Source: Merdimmobilis hominis
GTDB taxonomy: Bacteria; Bacillota; Clostridia; Oscillospirales; Ruminococcaceae
Length of the DNA stretch: 64,000 bases
Assembly (NCBI RefSeq): GCF_016901855.1
Contig: NZ_JACJKY010000003.1
Coordinates: forward strand, 1 to 64,000
Reading direction: 5' to 3'
A program made the translations under genes and the position numbers. Positions within the stretch are counted from its first letter, which is position 1, and the number at the start of each line of letters is the position of its first letter. The notes beneath the pieces are model-generated. The model worked only from the letters and a program-made list of their open reading frames with translations, did not search any database and was not told where the DNA came from. Below are positions 35,394-43,592 of this stretch, piece after piece.

Positions 35394-35427
35394 GCCAACG
35401 GTTCTCCTTTTCCGCATTGTTTCTTTC

Positions 35428-35456
35428 AATATAGCATGACTTTTAAAAGATTGCAA
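35428..35456 (-). promoter_or_regulatory. Promoter of the TVP38-rsmI unit
   Basis: On the minus strand, TTGCAA (35451-35456) and TATATT (35428-35433) are 17 nt apart, just upstream of the TVP38 start. It lies after the purL terminator. Confidence 0.72.
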
Positions 35457-35486
35457 ATCCAGAATGTAAAAAAACTTGCTTTTTAT

Positions 35487-35525
35487 CGAGAAAAAGAAAA
35501 ACGAGCCCTAAAAGAGCTCGTTTTT
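35487..35525 (-). terminator. purL terminator
   Basis: The stem AAAAACGAGC / GCTCGTTTTT (35497-35506 and 35516-35525) is followed by TTTTTCTTTTT on the minus strand. It lies after the purL stop at 35543. Confidence 0.85.
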
Positions 35526-35542
35526 CATGCATCCACTGCATA

Positions 35543-38500
35543 TTATTTTGTAAAGTATTCCACACCGGAACGGAAGATCTTCTGATCTTTTTCGCCGTAT
35601 ACGTTTTTGGAAATATGTTTGCCGACACGTTCGCTGTGTGCCATTTTACCGAGCACACGGCCGTCCGGCGAGGTGATGCCCTCAACTGCCATATAGCTGC
35701 CGTTCGGGTTGTACGAGAGATCGTAAGTCGGCTGACCTGCAAGGTCAACATACTGTGTTGCAATCTGACCGTTTGCCTTGAGCTGTTCAAACAGGTTTGC
35801 GCTACAGATAAACCGTCCCTCACCATGAGAAATCGGCACGTTGTAGACTTCGCCTACATGTGTGTTATACAGCCACGGTGATTTGGTGGAGCAGATTCTG
35901 GTGTTCACCATCATCGACTGGTGACGGCCGATTGTGTTGAAGGTCAGTGTCGGCGATTCTTCTGTGATATCGCGGACCTCACCGTACGGTACAAGACCCA
36001 GTTTGATAAGCGCCTGGAAGCCGTTGCAGATACCGAGCATCAGGCCTTTGCGGGTATCAAGCAGTTCCATGACCGCATCTTTGATCTGCGGGTTTCTGAA
36101 GAACGAGGTGATGAATTTCGCACTGCCCTCCGGCTCGTCGCCGCCCGAGAAGCCGCCCGGAATCATAATCATCTGCGACTGTGCAATCCGCGAAGCAAAT
36201 GCGCCCACTGATTCTTCAATCTGTGCGCTGGTGAGGTTTTTGATCACGAAGATCTCTGCTTCTGCACCGGCATTTTCGAATGCACGTGCGGTGTCATATT
36301 CGCAGTTGGTTCCCGGGAACACCGGAATCAGCACGCGCGGTTTTGCGAATTTCTCAGGGCTTCTGATAATCTGCTTTTTGGTCAGCAGCGGCACACGGAT
36401 TGCCGGATAGCTGACAGCCTGCGGTGCCGGCTGTTTTTCCGTGCTCTGATACGGGAACACCGGAGCGAGCACCTGCTCATATTTTTTCTGCAGGTACATC
36501 ATGTCGACCACTTCTGAACTCGACAGGATGAGGATGTATTTCGAAATCGTCACACCGATGACCGGCAGGTTTTTAACGTCTGCGTGGCTGTCGATTTCCA
36601 AGAGGAATCCACCGTAAATCGGGTTGAACATCAGTTTCGGCGAAATCTCTTTGGTCAGTTTTGCGCCGATGCGGTTGCCCATTGCCATTTTTGCAAGTGC
36701 TTCGGACAAGCCGCCGTAAGTAAGTGCGGAGCAGGAGTGTACAACGCCCTGTGCGATCAGGTCTTCTACCTGTGTAAACACCTTTTTGACCGAATCAAAG
36801 TCCGGCTCGCCGTTTGCACGGTAGGACGGTGTGATGAGCACGAGCGGGTTGCCGCAGCGTTTGAATTCCTGCGAAACGGCACGTTCTGCAGTCGTGAGCG
36901 AAACAGCAAACGAGCAGAGTGTCGGCGGAACGTCGATATTCTCAAAGGTACCGCTCATGGAGTCCTTGCCGCCGATGGAGCCGATGCCCAGTTCCACCTG
37001 TGCTTTATAAGCACCGAGCAATGCAGCCATCGGTTTACCCCAGCGTTTCGGATCGTTTTGGGTACGCTCAAAATACTCCTGGAATGTGAGCCAGCATTTT
37101 TTGTGGCTTCCGCCCACAGCGATTGCTTTTGCAACCGATTCTACAACAGCGTACATTGCGCCGTGATACGGGCTCTGTTCGCTGATATACGGGTTAAATC
37201 CCCATGCCATGACAGAACAGGTTTCTGTTTCACCGTTCACCGGGATTTTTGCGACCATGCCCTGTGTCGGTGTGAGCTGGTGCTCGCCGCCGAACGGCAT
37301 CAGTACGGTGTTCGCACCGATGGTCGAGTCAAAGCGCTCGGAAAGGCCTTTCTGCGAGCAGAGGTTTAAGTCGCAAAGATGCTCGACTACGTCGTCTGCA
37401 GTTACTTCACGGTTGTGCACCGGTTTCACGGAAGCGGATGTAATTTCAATATCGGTGTGTTTGGTTGCACCGTTGGAATTTAAGAAGTCACGCGACAAGT
37501 CAACAATACGTGCACCGTTCCATTCCATCGTCAGACGGTTTGTATCGGTGACGGTTGCCACATGGGTCGCCTCGATGTTTTCCTCGCCGGCAAGTGCGAT
37601 GAAGCGGTCTTTGTCCTCTGCACGGACAACGCACGCCATACGCTCCTGCGACTCACTGATTGCAAGTTCAGTGCCATCCAAGCCGTCGTATTTTTTCGGC
37701 ACGCGGTTTAAGTCAATGTGCAAGCCGTCTGCCAGCTCGCCGATCGCAACAGAAACACCGCCTGCACCGAAGTCATTGCAGCGTTTGATCAGACGGGTAA
37801 CTTCCGGGTTACGGAACAGACGCTGAATTTTTCTCTCCTCCGGTGCGTTGCCCTTCTGGACCTCTGCACCGCAGGTTTCGAGTGACTCGATGGTGTGCGA
37901 TTTCGAAGAACCGGTTGCACCGCCGCAGCCGTCGCGTCCGGTCCGTCCGCCGAGCAGGATGACAACATCGCCCGGAGCCGGCACTTCACGCACAACGTTC
38001 TCAGCCGGCGCTGCACCCATAACTGCGCCGATTTCCATACGTTTTGCCGCATAGCCGTCGTGATACAGCTCGCTGACCTGTCCGGTTGCCAGACCGATCT
38101 GGTTGCCGTAGGAGCTGTAGCCTGCTGCTGCGCCGGTGACGATTTTTTTCTGCGGCAGTTTGCCTTCGATTGTATCCTCAACAGCAACGAGCGGGTTTGC
38201 TGCACCGGTCACACGCATTGCCTGATAGACATATGCACGGCCGGACAGCGGATCGCGGATTGCGCCGCCCAAGCAGGTTGCAGCGCCGCCGAACGGTTCG
38301 ATCTCGGTCGGGTGGTTATGCGTTTCGTTTTTGAACATCAGCAGCCAGTCCTCTGTCTGACCGTTCACGTCCACTTTGATTTTCACAGAACATGCGTTGA
38401 TCTCTTCAGACTCGTCGAGATCCAACAGTTTGCCTTCGCTCTTTAACTGTTTTGCACCGAACACAGCCAGATCCATCAGGGTTACCGGTTTATCGGTTCT

Positions 38501-39286
38501 GCCGCGATAGAGCACCTCGCGTGCTTTCAGATAACGCTCGTACGTCTGTTTGATATTTTCGTCGGCAATATAGACATTGTCGATGTTTGTAAGGAAGGTG
38601 GTGTGACGGCAGTGATCCGACCAGTAGGTGTCGATCATGCGGATCTCAGTGATTGTCGGGTCACGATGCTCGGTATCTCTAAAGTAGGATTGGCAGAATG
38701 CCAGGTCGTCCGAATCCATTGCCAAACCATAGGATTTGACAAAGTTTGAAAGCTCCTCTTCCGAAAAACCGATGAAGCCGTCGAGTGTTTCAACGGTTGT
38801 TTTCACTTCATAGTTCTGCGCCAGTGTTTTGGGCATCTCGAGCGAAGCTTCGCGGCTTTCAACCGGGTTAATCAGGTACGCTTTGATTGTGTCGATCTCC
38901 TCTGCTGTCAGTTCGCCGGTGAGAATATACACCCGTGCGTTGCGAACCGTGGGACGATCGCCCTGCACAAGCAGCTGAATACACTGTGCACACGAATCGG
39001 CACGCTGGTCAAACTGTCCCGGCAGATATTCGATGGCAAACACGTGCTCGTTTTCTGCACATGCGGGAAGATCAAAAAAGACATGATCCACACTGGGCTC
39101 AGAAAAAACGGTCGGTTGTGCTTTTCTGAACACTTCCTCCGATACACCCTCGACATCGTAACGGTTAATCAGCCGCACCGACTCAAGCGCCGTCATCTGC
39201 AAAGACGTGCGAACATCCGAAAGGATGCTTTTTGCCTCCACGGCGAACGGCGCTTTTTTCTCCACATAAATTCTGTAAACTGACAT
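35543..39286 (-). CDS. purL: Phosphoribosylformylglycinamidine synthase (single-chain)
   Basis: PurL makes FGAM in purine synthesis using glutamine and ATP. The 1247-residue protein is the large single-chain form: an N-terminal PurS-like domain, linker, two AIRS-related synthase halves (DYWSDHCRHTTF and the AIGELADGL region), and a C-terminal class I glutaminase. The glutaminase has the catalytic Cys in MLGICNGFQ and the His in PISHGEGRF. I start at the ATG 39284-39286 with GAGAGG upstream, not at the 45 codons open before it. It follows mtaB and is not clustered with other pur genes here. Confidence 0.97.
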   Translation of the reverse strand: MSVYRIYVEKKAPFAVEAKSILSDVRTSLQMTALESVRLINRYDVEGVSEEVFRKAQPTVFSEPSVDHVFFDLPACAENEHVFAIEYLPGQFDQRADSCAQCIQLLVQGDRPTVRNARVYILTGELTAEEIDTIKAYLINPVESREASLEMPKTLAQNYEVKTTVETLDGFIGFSEEELSNFVKSYGLAMDSDDLAFCQSYFRDTEHRDPTITEIRMIDTYWSDHCRHTTFLTNIDNVYIADENIKQTYERYLKAREVLYRGRTDKPVTLMDLAVFGAKQLKSEGKLLDLDESEEINACSVKIKVDVNGQTEDWLLMFKNETHNHPTEIEPFGGAATCLGGAIRDPLSGRAYVYQAMRVTGAANPLVAVEDTIEGKLPQKKIVTGAAAGYSSYGNQIGLATGQVSELYHDGYAAKRMEIGAVMGAAPAENVVREVPAPGDVVILLGGRTGRDGCGGATGSSKSHTIESLETCGAEVQKGNAPEERKIQRLFRNPEVTRLIKRCNDFGAGGVSVAIGELADGLHIDLNRVPKKYDGLDGTELAISESQERMACVVRAEDKDRFIALAGEENIEATHVATVTDTNRLTMEWNGARIVDLSRDFLNSNGATKHTDIEITSASVKPVHNREVTADDVVEHLCDLNLCSQKGLSERFDSTIGANTVLMPFGGEHQLTPTQGMVAKIPVNGETETCSVMAWGFNPYISEQSPYHGAMYAVVESVAKAIAVGGSHKKCWLTFQEYFERTQNDPKRWGKPMAALLGAYKAQVELGIGSIGGKDSMSGTFENIDVPPTLCSFAVSLTTAERAVSQEFKRCGNPLVLITPSYRANGEPDFDSVKKVFTQVEDLIAQGVVHSCSALTYGGLSEALAKMAMGNRIGAKLTKEISPKLMFNPIYGGFLLEIDSHADVKNLPVIGVTISKYILILSSSEVVDMMYLQKKYEQVLAPVFPYQSTEKQPAPQAVSYPAIRVPLLTKKQIIRSPEKFAKPRVLIPVFPGTNCEYDTARAFENAGAEAEIFVIKNLTSAQIEESVGAFASRIAQSQMIMIPGGFSGGDEPEGSAKFITSFFRNPQIKDAVMELLDTRKGLMLGICNGFQALIKLGLVPYGEVRDITEESPTLTFNTIGRHQSMMVNTRICSTKSPWLYNTHVGEVYNVPISHGEGRFICSANLFEQLKANGQIATQYVDLAGQPTYDLSYNPNGSYMAVEGITSPDGRVLGKMAHSERVGKHISKNVYGEKDQKIFRSGVEYFTK

Positions 39287-39314
39287 GCTGGTTTTCCTCT
39301 CCTGTCTATAAAGT

Positions 39315-40631
39315 TCACATTTCTTCCGGCAAGGCACCGGAAACGATCTCTCCGCTGCATCCCTCGCTGTCGCAGGACACAAGACGCACCGGAAGAATTT
39401 CTCCGCAGATATCCCGATCACTTGCCGCAGTCACCCGCGTATAGTTTTCGGTATATCCGGTATACAACCCGTCAGGCTGTCTGGTTTCAAACAGCACCGA
39501 CTGGACAGTCAAAAGTTGGGACTGCAAAAATGCAGCATGAAGCGCATCGGTTCGCTTGATCATCTCGCGGCTTCGCGCTTCTTTGACGGATTTTGGAAGA
39601 TGTCCGTCCATTTTTTCGGCACGCGTACCTTCTCTGATCGAGTAGGCAAACACATGAACGCGTGCAAACCCGATTTTTTCGGCAAACGAAACGGATTCCA
39701 AAAAATCTTCCTCTGTTTCGCCTGCAAATCCCACCATAATGTCGGTAGTGATCGCGGCGTTATCAAACCGCGCACGAATCCGCTCAACAAGTGCTTCATA
39801 TTCTGCTGCCGTATAGTGGCGGTTCATCCGCTTTAAGGTGCGGTCGCAGCCGCTTTGCAGCGAAAGGTGAAACTGCGGACAGAATTTTTTCTGCCTTGCC
39901 ATGCGGTCAAGGTCATCGTCCGTCAAAAGCTCCGGTTCAAGCGAGCCCAAACGCACCCGCTCAATTCCATCCACCGAGCAAGCCGCTTCCACCGCTTCGG
40001 CAAGTCGGAAAGCACCGGTTTCCTTTCCATAGGAGCTTAAATTGATGCCGACAAGCACCACTTCTTTATATCCGTTTTGTGCGAGAACGGAAAGTTCTGT
40101 TTTAATCTCTTCAATCGGTTTCGAGCGAATCGGACCGCGTGCTTTGGGGATAATGCAGTAGCTGCAATATCGGTCACAGCCATCTTCAATTTTGACAAAC
40201 GCACGCGTGTGCTCTGCAAAAAAGTCAGCCTGCATCGGCTCAAACGGTTCGCCCGGTGTGTGCGGTGAAAGTGTGACGACACGCTGTTTCTCTTCGATTG
40301 CTTTGCGCACACTACTTAACAGCCCGCGGCGGTCTTTGGCACCCGCCACGACATCCGCTTCCAGAATCGCGGCTGCTTTTTCGGGGAAGGCCTGCGGAAA
40401 ACATCCGGTGAGCGCAACCACTGCGTGCGGGCTGCGCCGCTTCGTCTGACGCACCAGCTGCTTTGTCTTTTTGTCGCCGGTCGATGTAACGGTGCAGGAA
40501 TTGATCACATAAACGTCCGCTTCTTCCTCAAACGGCACGATCGTAAATCCCTGTGATGCAAAATACTGCGAAAGCACTTGCGTTTCGTATTGATTGACTT
40601 TGCAGCCAAACGTATAAAATGATGCCTTCAT
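39315..40631 (-). CDS. mtaB: tRNA t6A37 methylthiotransferase MtaB
   Basis: MtaB adds a methylthio group to t6A37 in tRNAs. The 438-residue protein has the N-terminal UPF0004 domain (CKVNQYETQ and the Cys of INSCTVTST), the radical-SAM motif GCDRYCSYCIIP and a C-terminal TRAM domain. The first ATG (40629-40631) is used. The gene is transcribed divergently from the HPr-like gene. Confidence 0.96.
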   Translation of the reverse strand: MKASFYTFGCKVNQYETQVLSQYFASQGFTIVPFEEEADVYVINSCTVTSTGDKKTKQLVRQTKRRSPHAVVALTGCFPQAFPEKAAAILEADVVAGAKDRRGLLSSVRKAIEEKQRVVTLSPHTPGEPFEPMQADFFAEHTRAFVKIEDGCDRYCSYCIIPKARGPIRSKPIEEIKTELSVLAQNGYKEVVLVGINLSSYGKETGAFRLAEAVEAACSVDGIERVRLGSLEPELLTDDDLDRMARQKKFCPQFHLSLQSGCDRTLKRMNRHYTAAEYEALVERIRARFDNAAITTDIMVGFAGETEEDFLESVSFAEKIGFARVHVFAYSIREGTRAEKMDGHLPKSVKEARSREMIKRTDALHAAFLQSQLLTVQSVLFETRQPDGLYTGYTENYTRVTAASDRDICGEILPVRLVSCDSEGCSGEIVSGALPEEM

Positions 40632-40702
40632 CTGTTCCCCCGTGAGTCATTTCTTATGCAATTTATGGAAAATCGCTCGATATTCGCATGTTGTTTAATA
40701 CA

Positions 40703-40731
40703 ATTATAAAGGATTTTCATGAAGTTTACAA
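40703..40731 (-). promoter_or_regulatory. mtaB promoter
   Basis: On the minus strand, TTGTAA (40726-40731) and TATAAT (40703-40708) have a 17-nt spacer. It lies about 70 nt upstream of mtaB, back to back with the HPr-like promoter (only 7 nt between the two -35 boxes). Confidence 0.85.
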
Positions 40732-40738
40732 TTAGCAG

Positions 40739-40767
40739 TTGACGAAAAAGAGTTGACCTGTTATATT
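40739..40767 (+). promoter_or_regulatory. HPr-like gene promoter
   Basis: TTGACG (40739-40744) and TATATT (40762-40767) are 17 nt apart on the plus strand. A second TTGACC lies inside the spacer at 40753 but has no well-placed -10. AGGAGG follows at 40800-40805 before the ATG. Confidence 0.75.
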
Positions 40768-40812
40768 TGAATTATAGTGAAAAACTATAAAACAACTTTA
40801 GGAGGTTTCCAT

Positions 40813-41043
40813 ATGAAAACAGTCATGATCCGCTTAAACACTATCAACGATGTCAAAGAATTTGTAAACACCGTCTGCAAATGTGATTACGATGTCGATT
40901 TAATCTCCGGCAGATATGCTGTTGATGCTAAATCCATCATGGGTATTTTCAGCCTCGACATTTCCAAACCGATCAAACTCGATGCACATACCGACAACGC
41001 AGACGCGTTCTTTGCTGATATCAAAAAATTCATTGTTGAATAA
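40813..41043 (+). CDS. HPr-family protein lacking the phosphorylatable histidine
   Basis: A 76-residue protein that resembles PTS phosphocarrier HPr. The serine-site region VDAKSIMGIFSLDISKPI (Ser41) aligns with canonical NAKSLLGVLSLGI around Ser46. The N-terminal GLHARPA loop that carries the catalytic His15 is gone: residues 10-15 read TINDVK, and the only His is at about position 57. It cannot carry phosphate from Enzyme I but could be a partner or decoy in Ser-type signalling. It has AGGAGG eight bases before the ATG, its own promoter and a terminator. The same pattern occurs in other clostridial HPr-like proteins as far as I recall; the function is unknown. Confidence 0.9.
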   Translation: MKTVMIRLNTINDVKEFVNTVCKCDYDVDLISGRYAVDAKSIMGIFSLDISKPIKLDAHTDNADAFFADIKKFIVE

Positions 41044-41061
41044 GAAGTGACTCTAAGCACG

Positions 41062-41096
41062 AAAACGCACCGGAATACCGGTGCGTTTTTTCTTTT
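41062..41096 (+). terminator. HPr-like gene terminator
   Basis: The 12-bp stem AAAACGCACCGG / CCGGTGCGTTTT (41062-41073 and 41078-41089) is followed by TTCTTTT. It stands 19 nt after the stop codon. It can also work on the opposite strand. Confidence 0.9.
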
Positions 41097-41121
41097 GATT
41101 TTTTGCGCACATCAGACCTAT

Positions 41122-41160
41122 GACAAAAAAATAAAACTGCCGCAAAGCACTTGCAGCAGT
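41122..41160 (-). terminator. ptsH terminator
   Basis: The stem between 41136-41145 and 41151-41160 (ACTGCCGCAA with TTGCAGCAGT, one mismatch) is followed by TTTTATTTTTTT on the minus strand, after the ptsH stop at 41173. Confidence 0.78.
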
Positions 41161-41172
41161 CTTTTCGTAAGA

Positions 41173-41436
41173 TTATTCTGTAAAACCGTTGTCGATCAGA
41201 CGAACCAGGCTGTCAACAGCCAGCTGCTCATCAACACCGTCCGCAATGATGCGAATGTCCGTGCCGCCGACAATGCCGAGCGACAATACACCAAGAAGGC
41301 TCTTCGCGTTCACGCGGCGCTCATCTTTTTCCACCCAGATCGACGATTTAAACTCATTTGCTTTCTGAATAAAGAAAGTGGCCGGACGTGCATGCAATCC
41401 TACCTGATTTTGAACTTTTACCTCACTTACGTACAT
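41173..41436 (-). CDS. ptsH: Phosphocarrier protein HPr
   Basis: HPr passes phosphate from Enzyme I to sugar PTS components and, when phosphorylated on Ser46 by HPr kinase, is a co-repressor in carbon catabolite repression. The 87-residue protein has both sites at the classic positions: His15 in GLHARPA and Ser46 in NAKSLLGVLS. No Enzyme I or HPr kinase lies in the window. It is 129 nt from the HPr-like gene, which points toward it. Confidence 0.95.
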   Translation of the reverse strand: MYVSEVKVQNQVGLHARPATFFIQKANEFKSSIWVEKDERRVNAKSLLGVLSLGIVGGTDIRIIADGVDEQLAVDSLVRLIDNGFTE

Positions 41437-41500
41437 CTCAAGCGCTCCTCTTCATCATAAATCTAATTAAAATATAGTATAAATCAAAGTGTGCGATCTT

Positions 41501-41528
41501 ATTATAACATAATCATTGTGCTCGTCAA
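41501..41528 (-). promoter_or_regulatory. ptsH promoter
   Basis: On the minus strand, TTGACG (41523-41528) and TATAAT (41501-41506) are 16 nt apart, about 65 nt before ptsH. The remaining 41529-41669 stretch is AT-rich and shows no gene. Confidence 0.85.
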
Positions 41529-41669
41529 CGCATCCGAAAAAAATTCCGAACCGTTTTTTTCGATTTTCTGCTTTTTCGCCATTTCGCCCCGTTTTTAGAT
41601 TTCCCCCGATTGTGCAACTCTTACACAATTTTTTCAACGCAAGAAGCAGAATGCACAGGAATTTATTTT

Positions 41670-42410
41670 CTATTTCCCAAATAATTCCGGATGCTTCTGC
41701 ATGAGTTTTTGTTCTTCTTTGGTAAGGGAATACTTCTCATACAAATCGGGACGCTTTTCGCTCGTGCGCACAAGCTGTTTTGCACGCCGCCAGTCGGCAA
41801 TATTCTTGTGGTGTCCGGACAAAAGCACTTCCGGAACGGGTTTATCATGCCAGATTTCCGGGCGGGTATACTGCGGATACTCGAGTAATCCGGAAAAATG
41901 ACTTTCCTCTTCATAGCATATGCTGTCTGCCAATACGCCGTCACACATCCGCGCAACCGCATCCGTTAAAACGAGCGCAGGCAGCTCACCGCCGGTCAGA
42001 ACGTAATCACCGATTGACACTTCCTCATCGACGATTTCTTCAAGCACGCGCTCATCCACGCCCTCATAATGGCCGCACAGCAAAAACAGATGCTCCATCT
42101 TCGCATATTCGACACACCGCTGCTGTGTGAGCACCCGGCCCTGCGGAGAAAGATAGATCACGTGCGGTTTTTTCGGCAGTTCGGCACACACCGCCTCATA
42201 GCAGCGGAAAATCGGGTCAGCCTGCATCACCATGCCTTTTCCGCCGCCATAGCCGTAGTCATCCACACGGCCGTGTTTATCGGTCGTATAGCTGCGGATA
42301 TTGTGGCAGTGCAGTTCGATCAATCCTGCGCGGCGTGCACGTCCAATGATGCTCTCGTTGAGCACTGTCTCGCACATTTCGGGAAACAGTGTGGCAATAT
42401 CAATCCTCAT
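41670..42410 (-). CDS. trmD: tRNA m1G37 methyltransferase
   Basis: TrmD methylates G37 in tRNAs and prevents frameshifting. The 246-residue protein has the trefoil-knot SAM-binding signatures YGYGGGKGMVMQADP, LLCGHYEGVDERV and SIGDYVLTGGELPA. The start is the ATG at 42408-42410, overlapping rimM by 11 nt. The usual next gene rplS is not found after it; ptsH lies there instead. Confidence 0.97.
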   Translation of the reverse strand: MRIDIATLFPEMCETVLNESIIGRARRAGLIELHCHNIRSYTTDKHGRVDDYGYGGGKGMVMQADPIFRCYEAVCAELPKKPHVIYLSPQGRVLTQQRCVEYAKMEHLFLLCGHYEGVDERVLEEIVDEEVSIGDYVLTGGELPALVLTDAVARMCDGVLADSICYEEESHFSGLLEYPQYTRPEIWHDKPVPEVLLSGHHKNIADWRRAKQLVRTSEKRPDLYEKYSLTKEEQKLMQKHPELFGK

Positions 42411-42915
42411 CGTCAAAAAGCCCTTTCATCGGACGAATTTTCATCACGCCCGCGTCGATATCGGTATCAATGATGACCTGACGGATCGCCGGAATCAGCG
42501 TCACTTTCTTGTCCTTCTCGATGTGATAGACATCGTTTGCACCCGTCTGACTGACATCGGAAAGCGTGCCGTATTCGATCGTTTCATCATCTGCGTCAAT
42601 CACACGCAGACCGATCAGATCCTGCACAAAATAGGTACGGTCATCGAGCTTTACATCTTCACGCGCCACATACAAAATACGTCCGCGCAGTGCATTTGCC
42701 TGCTCGACGGTGTTGGCGCACGAAAGCTTCAATACGACAATATTTTTGTTCAAACGGCCTTTTTCCACGTTGACCTTTTCGTTTCCTGCGTCAAAATACA
42801 TCGTTTCAAACGACAGCAGAAACGACGGCGAATCACTCCACGGCTGGACACGCACTTCGCCTTTCAATCCGCTGGTTGAAACGATTTTTCCAATTTCCAA
42901 AAACGCTTTTTTCAT
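42400..42915 (-). CDS. rimM: Ribosome maturation factor RimM
   Basis: RimM binds S19 and helps 16S rRNA processing in the 30S head. The 171-residue protein has the N-terminal GLKGEVRVQPWSD segment and the PRC-barrel C-terminal half (DLIGLRVID, IPAIRQVI, ..FDDED acidic end). I start at the ATG 42913-42915 with GGAGG upstream. Confidence 0.96.
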   Translation of the reverse strand: MKKAFLEIGKIVSTSGLKGEVRVQPWSDSPSFLLSFETMYFDAGNEKVNVEKGRLNKNIVVLKLSCANTVEQANALRGRILYVAREDVKLDDRTYFVQDLIGLRVIDADDETIEYGTLSDVSQTGANDVYHIEKDKKVTLIPAIRQVIIDTDIDAGVMKIRPMKGLFDDED

Positions 42916-42983
42916 GCCGGGTTCCTCCGTATTCTTTTCTTTGATACGCAAAACGGGAAGCAAACGCTTCCCGTTTTTTCGTA

Positions 42984-43217
42984 TCAGTCAATTTCGACTG
43001 CAACTTTTTCTTCTGTGCGCGATGCACCTGCGCGCATCACCACACGGATTGCTTTTGCAATCCGGCCCTGTTTGCCGATCACACGGCCCATATCGTCTGG
43101 TGCGACATGAAGATGATATACGGTGACGCCTTCCTCATTCGGCTCGTCAACCGTCACATTCACAGCGTCCTTATCATTGACAAGGCCTTTTGCGATGGAT
43201 TCCAACAACTCTTTCAT
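42984..43217 (-). CDS. khpA: KH-domain RNA-binding protein KhpA
   Basis: A 77-residue single-KH-domain protein. It carries the GxxG loop in RVIGKQGRIAKAIR. KhpA, often with KhpB, affects RNA stability and cell elongation in Gram-positives. It lies between rpsP and rimM, its usual place (ylqC in Bacillus). Confidence 0.95.
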   Translation of the reverse strand: MKELLESIAKGLVNDKDAVNVTVDEPNEEGVTVYHLHVAPDDMGRVIGKQGRIAKAIRVVMRAGASRTEEKVAVEID

Positions 43218-43262
43218 ATTGCCCTCCGTGATTCCTTTGCGTTTTGCAAAACGGATGTCTGA

Positions 43263-43505
43263 TTACAGAGCGCCGTTGTCTTTGAGCAATTTTTTCACAG
43301 TGTCGGTCGGCTGAGCACCGTTTTTGATCCACTCTTTTGCTTTGTCTGCGTCAACTTTTACAACAGACGGATTTTTGGTCGGATCATAGTAGCCGATCTC
43401 TTCGATGAAACGACCGTCTCTCGGATATCTCGAGTCAGCCACAACGATGCGATAAAACGGTGCTTTTTTTGCGCCCATACGGCGAAGTCTGATTTTTACT
43501 GCCAT
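43263..43505 (-). CDS. rpsP: Ribosomal protein S16
   Basis: An 80-residue small-subunit protein. It starts [26 protein letters not shown]-like (first residues seen to residue 20 match S16) and has [14 protein letters not shown]. The length is typical. It follows ffh in the operon. Confidence 0.97.
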   Translation of the reverse strand: MAVKIRLRRMGAKKAPFYRIVVADSRYPRDGRFIEEIGYYDPTKNPSVVKVDADKAKEWIKNGAQPTDTVKKLLKDNGAL

Positions 43506-43592
43506 TTGAAAAGTCCTCCTGAAAAAAATAGATTACATATTGTATTAAAATATATAGATTCAACCCACTGTAAGCGGGAGAATATCAAAAAT

